DNA of 64,000 nt. It comes from Pogostemon cablin (lineage: Eukaryota; Streptophyta; Magnoliopsida; Lamiales; Lamiaceae). Numbering within the stretch: position 1 is the first letter of the stretch; every line of letters begins with the position of its first letter. Positions 46,963-56,185 of this stretch are shown here, piece by piece. The position numbers were made by a program, and so were the translations under genes. Below the pieces are notes generated by a model that made no database searches, was not told the DNA's origin, and was given only the letters and a program-made list of their open reading frames with translations. The stretch covers positions 18,655,117-18,719,116 of the forward strand of contig CM043009.1 in the NCBI GenBank assembly GCA_023678885.1, in the 5' to 3' direction.

Positions 46963-47485
46963 ATCTTCAACATCGATCTTTAACAAAAAAAAAAAAAGAG
47001 GACCTGTGTCATCCTCTTAAATCCTTATGCTAGCTTGTCTGTTTTGTTTTTTTTTAATTCAAATTTATGATTATGTAATTCATTAATTGTTCTAGTTTGG
47101 ATTAGTAAAACCAAATTATATAAATCTCATATATCTTTTACACATATCACATCCAACTTTTTCACACACATCATCCTTTACTCTTATGCATTGATTTGAC
47201 ATAAAATTAAGATATGAAGTACCAGATTTAGATGTGATGGTCGATAAACAATCTTCAACATCGTTCATTAAAAGAAAAGACCTGTGTCATCCTCTTAAAT
47301 CCTTTGTTTGTTTTCGTTTTTTATAATTCAAATTTATGATAATGTAATTCATTAATTGTTCTAGTTTGGGTTAGTAAAATCAGATTACAAATATATATTT
47401 CATACACATATCACATCCTACTAATTTTTCATACACATCATTCCTTACTCTTACATATTAATTTTACATAAAATTATAATCTAAT
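46961..47485. repeat. Two-copy tandem duplication, offset 288 bp
   Basis: CAATCTTCAACATCG followed by GACCTGTGTCATCCTCTTAAA and CATTAATTGTTCTAGTTTGG occurs at 46961 and again at 47249, with moderate divergence. Non-coding. Confidence 0.85.
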
Positions 47486-47642
47486 CTACTGAAATCCCAA
47501 AAACAAATATAAATTAATACAATTTGTTGGATTTACTAAATCCACCTGATTCTAAATCCAACTTTCTCATTCCTGCTACACTAAAATCAAACATCGTCGT
47601 GATATATTCAAGACTGTCAAGTTAAATGTAGCCATGCAACCA

Positions 47643-47907
47643 AAGACTTGTGCGAGACCGTCTCACGTAAGCCCTTTATGTGAGACGGATAAAAAGTGAT
47701 AACATCATTATTACTTTCGCTATAAAATTTTATCACTTTAACTATAAAATATTATTACTTTTTATTTATATTATAAATTATTCATGAAATAGTTTACTGC
47801 ACTATTATCACTTTTATCGATTGAGTATCACTTTTCGTTAATAATGTTATCACTTTTTAACCAATTCACATAAAAACTTACATGAGACGGTCTCACACAA
47901 GACTTGC
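47643..47907. mobile_element. MITE with TGAGACCGTCTCA ends
   Basis: Left AAGACTTGTGCGAGACCG and right inverse AAGTCTTGTGTGAGACCG form TIRs of about 30 bp. The interior contains AAAAGTGATAA-type repeats. A relative lies at 53519-53850. Confidence 0.65.
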
Positions 47908-48119
47908 TTAGCCATGCATAGAGCTATCAAAAGTGGGTTGAGCCCACCGGGCCAACCTGCCCCAACCCACCTAAACCCGCCAATTTCTTAACCCAACATT
48001 AACCCACCCCACAAAAAGCCCGTCCCACTCAAACCCACTAAAGTGTGGGCTAACCCGCACCGCCCCACCAATCCAACATCAACCCACTTTTATAAATTGA
48101 AATTAAAAAAAAGTGTCAT

Positions 48120-49830
48120 ACAAATTCTAGATTTTAATATTTAAATAATAAAAGGGAGGATTACTACTAGGTACACAAAAAAACCCCTTAATCACTATGG
48201 GATACAAACATACAAAAATGTTACTACTAATTACAAAAATATATAATGATATTCCAATATTACCCCTACAATGTGCTGCACATAAATGTTGTGTGTAGTA
48301 AGAGTTCGTATGCAGCAATGTGTGTACAGTAACAAAAGTGTGTGCATTAAAAAAAGTGTGTGCAGCAAAAAAGTGTAGTGGTCCGGCGACTTTTCCGGTG
48401 TCCGGCCGGTGGAGCTCCGGCGGCGGCAGTTTTCGGCGACAGCTTTTCGGCGATCGGCCGCCGGTGGTCCGACGGCGGTAGCGGCGGTCCGGTAGATTCC
48501 GGCGACCGGTCGGCGGTCCAGTGGTGGGTGGAGTTTTGGGTTTGGGGTTTAAAGTGTATGAGTTTAGGATTATATTTGGTATTTTACTTTAATATTTTAA
48601 ATCAATGTATCTAATAGTAATTAGGGGTACAAAGTGTCTACCATGAGTAATTAATCCATAATAAAAATATTACCACCCAACCCTTCCTCTACCTCCCCAC
48701 CCAAACCCCCCCCCATCCCCCCTCAAAAAAAAAATTAATATAACTTTAGATTTTAATATTTAAATAATAAAAATATTACCACCCAACCCTACCCCTATCT
48801 ACCCCCACTCAAACCCCCCCATATTTTTTTAAAAAAACTTTAGACTTTAATATTTAAATAATAAAAATATTATCACCCAACCCAATCCAATCCTATCCCC
48901 GATCCCCTCACCCACCTACCCATCCCCAAAATTTTTTTTAATAAAAATTTAAATTTTAATATTTAAATAATAAAAATATTACCACCCACCCCTACCCCCT
49001 ATCTACCCCATCCCAACAATCCCACCCCAATATTTTTTTTATAAAACTTTATATTTTAATATTTTAATAATAAAAATATTCCAAACAGTCCTACCCTACC
49101 TACCACCCCGCCCAACACCACCCCCAACCCCCAAATTTTTTTTATAAAACTTTAAATTTTAATATTTAAATAATAAAAATATTACCACCCAACCCTACCA
49201 CCCTATCCACCCACCCACCAACCACAACCACACCCCCCTCCCCGTCAATTTTTTTTAAATTTTTTTAGATTTTAATATTTAAATAATAAAAATATTACCA
49301 CCCCGCCCTACCTTCTACCCATCCACCCAACCCGCTGCCATTACCCCTCATGGATGGATGGAGCAGGCTGGATGATAATATTTTTATATATTTAAATATT
49401 AAAATCTAAATTAAAAAAATTAAAAAAAAAATTCGGGAGTGGGAGTGGGAGGGGAGGGGGGCGTGGGCAGGGGGTCTGGTGGGTGAGTGGGTGGGGATAG
49501 GAAGGTAGGGTTGGATGATAATATTTTTATTATTTAAATAATAAAATCTTAAATTTTATTTAAAAAAAATTGGGCGTGGGTGGGTGGGTTGGGGGTGGGT
49601 AGAGGGTAGGGTTGGGTGATGATATTTTTATTATTAAAATATTAAAATCTAAAATTAAAAAATATTAGGGTGGGCGGGTTGGTGGGGGTGTGTAGGGTTG
49701 GGTGATAATATTTTTATTATTTAAATATTAAAATTTTAAATTTTTTTTAAAAAAAATTCTTTGGGTTTTGGTGGGGGTGAGGGGGTGGGTAGGTGGATTG
49801 GGGATAGAGTTAGGTAGTAATATTCCCTCA
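48120..49830. repeat. Inverted pair of tandem arrays (C-rich / G-rich)
   Basis: From about 48660 to 49360 a unit of about 110-125 bp repeats several times: TTTAATATTTAAATAATAAA followed by ATATTACCACCCAACCC and a C-rich tract. From about 49370 to 49830 the same unit continues in inverse orientation (G-rich tract, GGATGATAATATTTTTATTA). The centre of symmetry is near 49365, so one strand of the left half is C-rich and the right half is G-rich. No genes. Confidence 0.85.
48154..48657. mobile_element. Short MULE-like insertion with GC-rich core
   Basis: Flanked by 9-bp ATAATAAAA (48145-48153 and 48658-48666). Ends GGGAGGATTACTAC and inverse GGATTAATTACTCATGG are short and imperfect. The core (about 48375-48540) is rich in CGGCGG and TCCGGCG motifs in otherwise AT-rich DNA. 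A 84-codon open frame across it shows no domain. The target duplication lies in AT-rich repeat sequence, so chance is possible. Confidence 0.55.
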
Positions 49831-49992
49831 AGTCCTCAACAATGAAAAAAAAAAATCCGCGGCCTGCCCCACTAGTAACCCGTCCTACTAGTAGCCCACG
49901 CTGCAAGTGACCCGTCCTACTTAAATCCATCAAAAGGTGGGTTATGATAAATTGTAGGATAAACCGTCCCTCAACCCATTCTGATATCTTTA

Positions 49993-51218
49993 TCCATGCA
50001 TGGCCATTCTGTTTATGTATTTTTTTGCCACGTAGCTGTCGTATTTAATTAAGGGCTGTATACCCACGTGCCTTCCCCATATCCACTCTAATTATTATCG
50101 AAATAATATAATAATTCAACCGACAATGGATTATTACCCCAATAATGAAAAACTGTTCTCTAGATCTCTATAATTTCTTTCTAGATAAGGAGTATCAATT
50201 TATTACACCATAATCGAGCTTGTTGTAACGTCCCATCAGGCCACCGCCTTGCTCTAATGGCATACCCACGCATTTTTTATTTAAATAAATCTAATCAAGA
50301 TACTTTTATATACTCCATTTAAACTCGGCTAAAATTGCGTAAACATGCCCCCAAATCCCACACATCCAAAAGTATATCTTTTAATATTAAATGATGTATC
50401 TTTAATATAAGAATATGTATTCTTTATTTCTTGAAAATAAAAAAATTAATCTTTTTAGTCATACATTTAAATTATTCATATTTCAGTCAATTTTTTTGAT
50501 AAAAAATTATACCCTTATTAATTAAAGTAAATAAAATGATATACCCTTATACATCTTGTGCCGGAAACACAGGAGATCAACTCTTTAAACTCAACCAAAG
50601 CTCATACACTAATTTAAACTCATTATTTATGAGACCCACTGTTAATAGAGTTGTTTTACTGAGATTAATCATGATGGAGATTAAGTTTAGAGTAGCTGAG
50701 GAGCCTCACAATAACAAAGCACATTCAGTGACAGACTCAAGTTTATTATTTATGAGGCCTAAATAGACGAAAGTATACATTACTCCTACATATTATAAAT
50801 TAATAAATAAATTACAATATAAATATTAATGAAATATTTTAATTCATGAAATAGTGTTTATAAATAATTAATTAATAATAAAATGGTGAGAAAAGTTTAA
50901 TAACTAATAAAAACACATAGTTATTAATTATAATAATAATAGAAAAAAAAGAAACATAAATAACTTTAATTAAAATATAAAAAAAGAGGAGAAAAAAATT
51001 ATAAATCTAATATTAAATACTCCGTAATAAGGAAAATAAATAAATATAAGTAATTTTGATTATAGTAGTATAATTTAAAAGTTTTTTATATGAAAAATAA
51101 ATAAAAATTTAAAAATCAAATATTATCAATTAAAATAAAGAGGAAAAAATTAATAAATGGTGATAGCAAGTGTAATATTAAACTTTAGGTTAAAGAGCAA
51201 CAGTGATACCGAAAAAAA
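49993..51218. other. Gene-free AT-rich interval
   Basis: No gene recognised. A small open frame at 50536-50766 has a repeated CAAGTTTATTATTTATGAGG-like segment but no protein motif. The remainder is A-rich low-complexity DNA. Confidence 0.5.
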
Positions 51219-51565
51219 GGGGATAATTGCGGATTTAGTCCCATAAGAATTTCTCAACGTCAAAAGGTCCCAAAATTGGCAGATTTAGTCACATATGAAT
51301 TTTTCATCAAAATCTGTTAATAATTAACGAAATATTCTGAACCATTAATAAGACCAAAATGGACTATGTCTATTTTGAAAGACAGAAAATAATATAAATC
51401 TGGTAGTTTATAATAATATAAGTTATTTTGGGATGAAAATTTTCTAAAATTATGATTATAATATTCTTATGGGACCAAAACCACTAGCTATGAGACCAGT
51501 GTATTCCTATGGGACTATAATTGAACTGAAGGAATTCTTATGGGACCAAATGTGATATTTTCCCC
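51219..51565. mobile_element. Short MULE MITE
   Basis: Ends GGGGATAATTGCGGATTTAG and inverse GGGGAAAATATCACATTTGG, both followed by TCCCATAAGAATT. Flanking 9-mers CGAAAAAAA and CAAAGAAAG are only partly alike, so the duplication is eroded or the limits are off by a few bases. Confidence 0.6.
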
Positions 51566-52094
51566 CAAAGAAAGTGTAAACACATCGAATAATCATATTT
51601 AGGAAAATTATCAAAATTAGTCTTGTAAGTATGGTCTATTCCAACTTCAGTCATTTTTATTGTATTTCTCACTATTGGTCCTCCGTTGTCCGATTTTAGC
51701 CCTTTTGGTCCAAAATTAGTCATTTTTTCGCTGGAACTTCAAAAAACTCGTTGGAAAATCATGCATGAGTTGCTTGCGCTCATGCTCACGGTTGAAGAAA
51801 GGGAAAATATCAAAATTGGGCCTACAAGTATGGCTTATTCCAACTTCAGTCATTTTTTTATTGCATTTCTCATTTCGGTCCTCCGTTGTCTGATTTTAGT
51901 CCTTTCGTCCAAATTTAGTCCTTTTTCGCCGAAAATTTAAATAACTTGTTAAAAAATTTTGCGTGAGTTGCACACGCTCAAAATATCCATGTTCACGGTT
52001 GAAAAACCCTAATGTTTACGGGCCGAGAACCATCATTAAATCGAAGAAGAAACTTTGAGTTCAAGCCCTAATTGATCAATTAAGGATTCTAAAC

Positions 52095-52530
52095 GCTGCC
52101 AACATTGTGATCGGAGTCAAAGGGCACTCGACGTCTTGGGCAGAGAACGACGGTGGGTTTCGATCGGGATTGATATAATTCAAAATCCGATTTTGTTGTT
52201 TCTCGATGAACCGACATCGGGATTTTATTCAACTAGCGCTTACATGGTAGTGAAGGTTTTGCAGGGAATTGCTCAGAGTGGAAGCATCGTGATCATGTCG
52301 ATTCATTAGCCTAGTTATCGGATTCTGGGATTGTTGGATCGCATTATCTTTCCATCTCGTGGACTAACGATTTATAGTGGCCCTCCATCGAATCTACCAT
52401 TATTTTTCTCAGATTTCAAGCATCCCATTCGGATAATGATAATCAGACTGAGTTTATACTCGATCTGATCCATGAACTCGAGGGCTCACCTGGTAGAATC
52501 AAAAGTGTCGTCGAATTCAAAAAATCCTGA
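52095..52530 (+). pseudogene. ABCG-type ABC transporter fragment
   Basis: Translation reads VSIGIDIIQNPILLFLDEPT, the stretch after the ABC signature plus the Walker B motif of half-size ABCG transporters. It continues with STSAYMVVKVLQGIAQSGS, IVIMSIH, a stop where the family has Gln (H-Q-PSYR), then PSYRILGLLDRII and GLTIYSGPPSNLP. The usual GLDSTSA is GFYSTSA. A frameshift follows near 52430 before FILDLIHELEGSPGR-like sequence. The signature motif itself is scrambled upstream. No membrane domain is present. Lies inside the MULE at 51602-53169. Confidence 0.8.
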
Positions 52531-52619
52531 AAAGTGTTGAAGAGATCATCAAGTAATTTATCTCAAATTTTTATAATTAAACCAACTCCGATTACACAAC
52601 CTTAAATTTATCAGCACAA

Positions 52620-52765
52620 GCATTTCTAGAAGGAAGCTTGTTTCCGGCGCCATAGCCACCGCCACTGCCACTCCCAATGCATCTCCACCAGTTTATCATT
52701 AGTTTTGACATTCGCGAACTTGTCTTGGATCGAGATGGTGGTACTATCGAAGTGACCCTTCACCT
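52620..52765 (+). pseudogene. Possible second ABCG fragment (N-terminal)
   Basis: A short GC-richer stretch encoding alanine/histidine-rich sequence then LVLTFANLSW, which resembles the VLSFxNLxYxVKV start of ABCG nucleotide-binding domains. If right, the N-terminal piece now lies downstream of the Walker B piece, meaning the captured exons were rearranged. The match is short and uncertain. Confidence 0.3.
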
Positions 52766-53183
52766 CTGAGCCAAAATCCCCATATTATTGTACGCATGCA
52801 ACTCACGCATGGTTTTTTGATGAGTTTTTAAATTTTCTGTGAAAAAGAACTAAATTTGGACAAAATGACTAAAATCAGACAACGGATGACCAAAAGTGAG
52901 AAATACAATAAAAAAAGGATTAAATTTGGAATACACAATGCTTATAGGGCCAATTTTGATATTTTTCCTTTCTTCACCCATTAACATATATGAGCGTGTG
53001 CATCTCACGCATGATTTTTTGACGTATTTTTTAAATCTCCGGCGATAAAGGACTAATTTAGACCAAAAGGACTATAATTGGACAACAAAGGACTAAAAGT
53101 GAGAAATACAATAAAAAAGGATTGAAATTGGAATAGGTCATACTTATGGACCAATTTTGATATTTTCTCTAATATTTATAATA

Positions 53184-53311
53184 CTCCCTCCGTTCCAAGA
53201 ATACATGCACGTATTTAAAATTTATTGCGTTCCTTAGATAGGGTTTTACCATCTATTCATTAATCATCAAGATTTTATCTGATCTAAATGTGCAGATTTA
53301 CAATAATGGAG
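53184..53311. mobile_element. Stowaway-like MITE
   Basis: Left TA then CTCCCTCCGTTCCAAG; right end AATGGAG then TA. Terminal similarity is limited, so the right limit is uncertain. Confidence 0.5.
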
Positions 53312-53518
53312 TACTAATATTTTACCCCTTTGATTTAAGACTTATTTTTACCATATTATTATAATTTATTACATTACCTTGTTAAAATTTTTATAGTTAA
53401 TTCATTCAAAAATTAATGGATATATGTAATTATTATCGTATAGCTGTATACATGGAATATCAAAACTATGTAATTAAAAGAAAACAAATAGAAAAATTGC
53501 TAATAAAAATATTTTGGG

Positions 53519-53850
53519 TAAGTCTTGTGTGAAACCGTTTCACGTAAGCTCTTACGTGAGACGGATAAAAAGTGATAGCCTCATTAACGAAAAGTGATAC
53601 TTAATCGATGAAAAGTGATAATGTTGCAATGAACTATTTCATGAACAATTTATAGTTCAAATAAAAGGTGATAACATTTTATAGCGAAAGTGATAAAATT
53701 TTATAGCGAAAGTGATAATAATCTTATCACTTTTTATCCATCCTCCCACTAGCAACGAGTCTTATTTTTTCATTTTGGACGTACACCCTAAAGGGTCTCA
53801 TTTCCCTTACGTAAGCCTTTACGTGAGACGATTTCACACATGTCTCTTAA
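53519..53850. mobile_element. MITE of the TGAGACGG family
   Basis: Ends TAAGTCTTGTGTGAAACCG and inverse TAAGAGACATGTGTGAAATCG, with internal repeats of AAAAGTGATAA and TTTATAGCGAAAGTGATAA. Related to 47643-47907. Confidence 0.55.
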
Positions 53851-53884
53851 CTAAAATGCCCTTTTCTTTCAATCCCTAATGTAG

Positions 53885-53988
53885 TTATTTGTATCAGTTA
53901 AGTCCGGTAACTAATTTGATTGGTTAATTACATTAGGTTATTTGTATCAGTTAAGTCCTGTAACTAATTTGATTGGTTAATTTATATC
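53885..53988. repeat. 53-bp tandem duplication
   Basis: TTATTTGTATCAGTTAAGTCC followed by GTAACTAATTTGATTGGTTAA occurs twice with period 53, directly before element D. Confidence 0.85.
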
Positions 53989-54647
53989 TGTTGTGATCAA
54001 GAATGGAAACACACTTGGATCCTACTTCTTATCACTCAAATAAAGAGAACACACACAACCTCACGTTTTCAGATTTGAAACAATGAACAATTGAATCAAA
54101 ATAAACTGTAAAATGATGAGAATCAAGAACTCAAGGAATTATAGTGGTTCGATCATGATGATCTACGTCCACTTTCAAAGGAAATCGAACTCTCTTTCAT
54201 TGATAGACAATTACGCCTTAAGATGAAGATAGACTAACTACTTTGATCAATCATGAATCAAACTAGTAAACATGCAGAAGCTGATCAATCGTGTGTTCCA
54301 TAGCAGCAAACTTGCTGCTTATATATCAAGTGATGGACAGTTGGTTTGTTTCGGCTGTATAGCTGATGCTTCTCACCATCCAACGAGGCCTTGACACATC
54401 AGCATCTCCTTAACAACCTACATAACAAACTAACTCCCTTAAGGCTTCATAAACCAGCCCCCTAACTCATACAACTGATCACTAACCCCCTCTAACAAAC
54501 CCTAACATACATCATGCAGCTAGTGTGTGATCTAATCCAACGTATAAACTTCAAGAAATACGTATACACTGCTCACATACTTTCAGGCCATCGTGATGTA
54601 TCATTTGCATGAGGTCATGATCATGTTTTATACCCCAACTTCTAACA
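53989..54647 (-). repeat. 3' LTR of copia element D
   Basis: 659 bp. On the minus strand begins TGTTAGAAGTTGGGG. Shorter than the other LTR by an 8-bp duplication difference near 54514 (CATGCAG against CATGCACTCATGCAG). Confidence 0.95.
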
Positions 54648-54659
54648 ATTCTCCACCTT
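54648..54659 (-). promoter_or_regulatory. Polypurine tract, element D
   Basis: The minus strand reads AAGGTGGAGAAT, adjacent to the 3' LTR. Confidence 0.9.
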
Positions 54660-54739
54660 AAAACATGTATCATATCTTTCAACAAAATTCTGCTCAATTC
54701 CCTTTGTTGCTGCTCCATTATGAGCAGCTTCCTTCAAGA

Positions 54740-56182
54740 TCAGTGGAGATACATTCCAACTAAGCTCAAGCTTAGTTCAAACTTTGAACTAGGCAAGGCT
54801 TTGGTTAGACAGTCTGCTGGATTGACAGATGTGTCAATCTTGTGTACCTTTACAACTCCATTCTCTACAAGATCTCTCACAAAATACAACTTAACATCAA
54901 TGTGCTTTGTCCTTTCACGATAGCCCTGATGCTTGGCTAAATGAATTGCACTTTGATTGTCACAAAATACCTCTACACAATCTTGCTTAATACCAAGTTC
55001 ATGTAGCATTCCAAAGATCCACAATCCTTCCTTGATTGCTTCTGTCAAGGCTACAAACTCAGCCTCAGTTGTGGACAAAGCTACAACTGACTGGTGGCTT
55101 GCTTTCCAACTTATGACTGTTCCAAATATAGTAAAGACATAATCAGTCAGTGATTTTCTTGTGTCCATATTGGCTGCATAGTCAGCATCCACATATCCAT
55201 ACAATACTTGACCTTGTTCCTGGTTTTTCTGAAATTTTAGTCCTCTATGAGCAGAACCTTTGATGTACTTCATTGCCCATTTTACTGCCTGCCAATGTGG
55301 TGTCCCTGGACATGCCATAAATCTGTTCAAGATACTCATGACATATCCCATATCTGGCCTGCAGCACACTATACAGTACATGAGGCTGCCAACTGCACTA
55401 GCATAGGGAATTTTGCCCATTTCTGTTGATTCTGATGCAGATGATGGTCCTTGCTGCAGAGACAGTTTCAAACCTTGTTTGAATGGTGTTGAAACTGATT
55501 TACTTTCATATATATTGTACCTCTTCAACACTTTGCACAGGTAAGACTCCTGGTTAAGCATCAAACTTCCCTTGCTCCTGTTTCTGTTGATAGACATACC
55601 AAGTATCATTTTAGCTTCCCCTAGATCTTTCATGTCAAACTCTGATTCCAGCATGTCTTTCACTCTCTGAATACCAATTATGGAGTGACTAGCTATCAAC
55701 ATATCATCTACATAGAGCAGCAGATAAGTGTATTGATCATTTTCTTGTAAATAATACACACAGCTGTCATATGAGCTCCTAGCAAATCCACAGCCCACAA
55801 TGTATTGATCAAACCTCAAATACCATTGTCTAGGACTTTGCTTAAGATCATAGAGATATTTCTTAAGCAAACAAGCTTTAGAATTGTGATTCTGAACACT
55901 TACTCCCTCTGGTACAACCATATAAATTTTCTCTTCCAATTCACCATGTAAAAAAGCTGTTGTCACATCCATTTGATGTAACTCAAGATCATACTGAGTA
56001 ACTAATGAAAGTATAATCCTTATGGAGCAATGTTTGACAACAGGTGAGAAAATTTCATTGTAATCCACTCCTTCTCTCTGTGAAAAACCTTTGGCTACAA
56101 GTCTAGCTTTATATCTGACTTTTCCATTTGGGACTGCAGATGGCTTCCTCTTGAAAATCCATTTGCAACCCACTAATTTCTG
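54740..56182 (-). CDS. Copia RT-RNase H half of the polyprotein (element D)
   Basis: On the minus strand this continues the gag-pol frame after an in-frame TAG at 56185. The first ATG is at 56173 (477 codons), but the conserved region begins a few codons earlier (RQKLVGCKWIFKRK). Reverse transcriptase motifs: GCKWIFK at the start, QMDVTTAFLHGEL with the first catalytic Asp at about residue 69, and YVDD at 154-157. RNase H: STTEAEFVALTEA and DNQSAIHLAKHQG, ending KHIDVKLYFVRDLVENGVV and NPADCLTKALP. Without readthrough of the TAG this half would not be made from the full-length message. Confidence 0.9.
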   Translation of the reverse strand, partial: QKLVGCKWIFKRKPSAVPNGKVRYKARLVAKGFSQREGVDYNEIFSPVVKHCSIRIILSLVTQYDLELHQMDVTTAFLHGELEEKIYMVVPEGVSVQNHNSKACLLKKYLYDLKQSPRQWYLRFDQYIVGCGFARSSYDSCVYYLQENDQYTYLLLYVDDMLIASHSIIGIQRVKDMLESEFDMKDLGEAKMILGMSINRNRSKGSLMLNQESYLCKVLKRYNIYESKSVSTPFKQGLKLSLQQGPSSASESTEMGKIPYASAVGSLMYCIVCCRPDMGYVMSILNRFMACPGTPHWQAVKWAMKYIKGSAHRGLKFQKNQEQGQVLYGYVDADYAANMDTRKSLTDYVFTIFGTVISWKASHQSVVALSTTEAEFVALTEAIKEGLWIFGMLHELGIKQDCVEVFCDNQSAIHLAKHQGYRERTKHIDVKLYFVRDLVENGVVKVHKIDTSVNPADCLTKALPSSKFELSLSLVGMYLH

Positions 56183-56185
56183 TCT

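Larger units (their letters stand above)
47919..49992. mobile_element. Non-autonomous hAT element with inverted tandem arrays
   Basis: Ends TAGAGCTATCAAAAGTGGGT and inverse TAAAGATATCAGAATGGGT, typical hAT-like termini, flanked by 8-bp GCCATGCA / TCCATGCA (7 of 8). The interior has no transposase. It is filled by direct tandem units on the left and inverted units on the right (see 48120-49830) and contains another transposon at 48154-48657. Confidence 0.7.
51602..53169. mobile_element. Pack-MULE with tandem-dimer TIRs, ABCG cargo
   Basis: Each end consists of two head-to-tail copies of a roughly 195-bp terminal unit. Left units start at 51602 (GGAAAATTATCAAAATTAG) and 51800 (GGGAAAATATCAAAATTGG). 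The right units, inverse, end at 52978 and 53169. Each unit carries AGTCC-type repeats and a GAGTTGC..CGCTCA motif. Between the ends (52016-52790) is an ABC transporter fragment. I could not identify a clean 9-bp target duplication. Confidence 0.7.
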
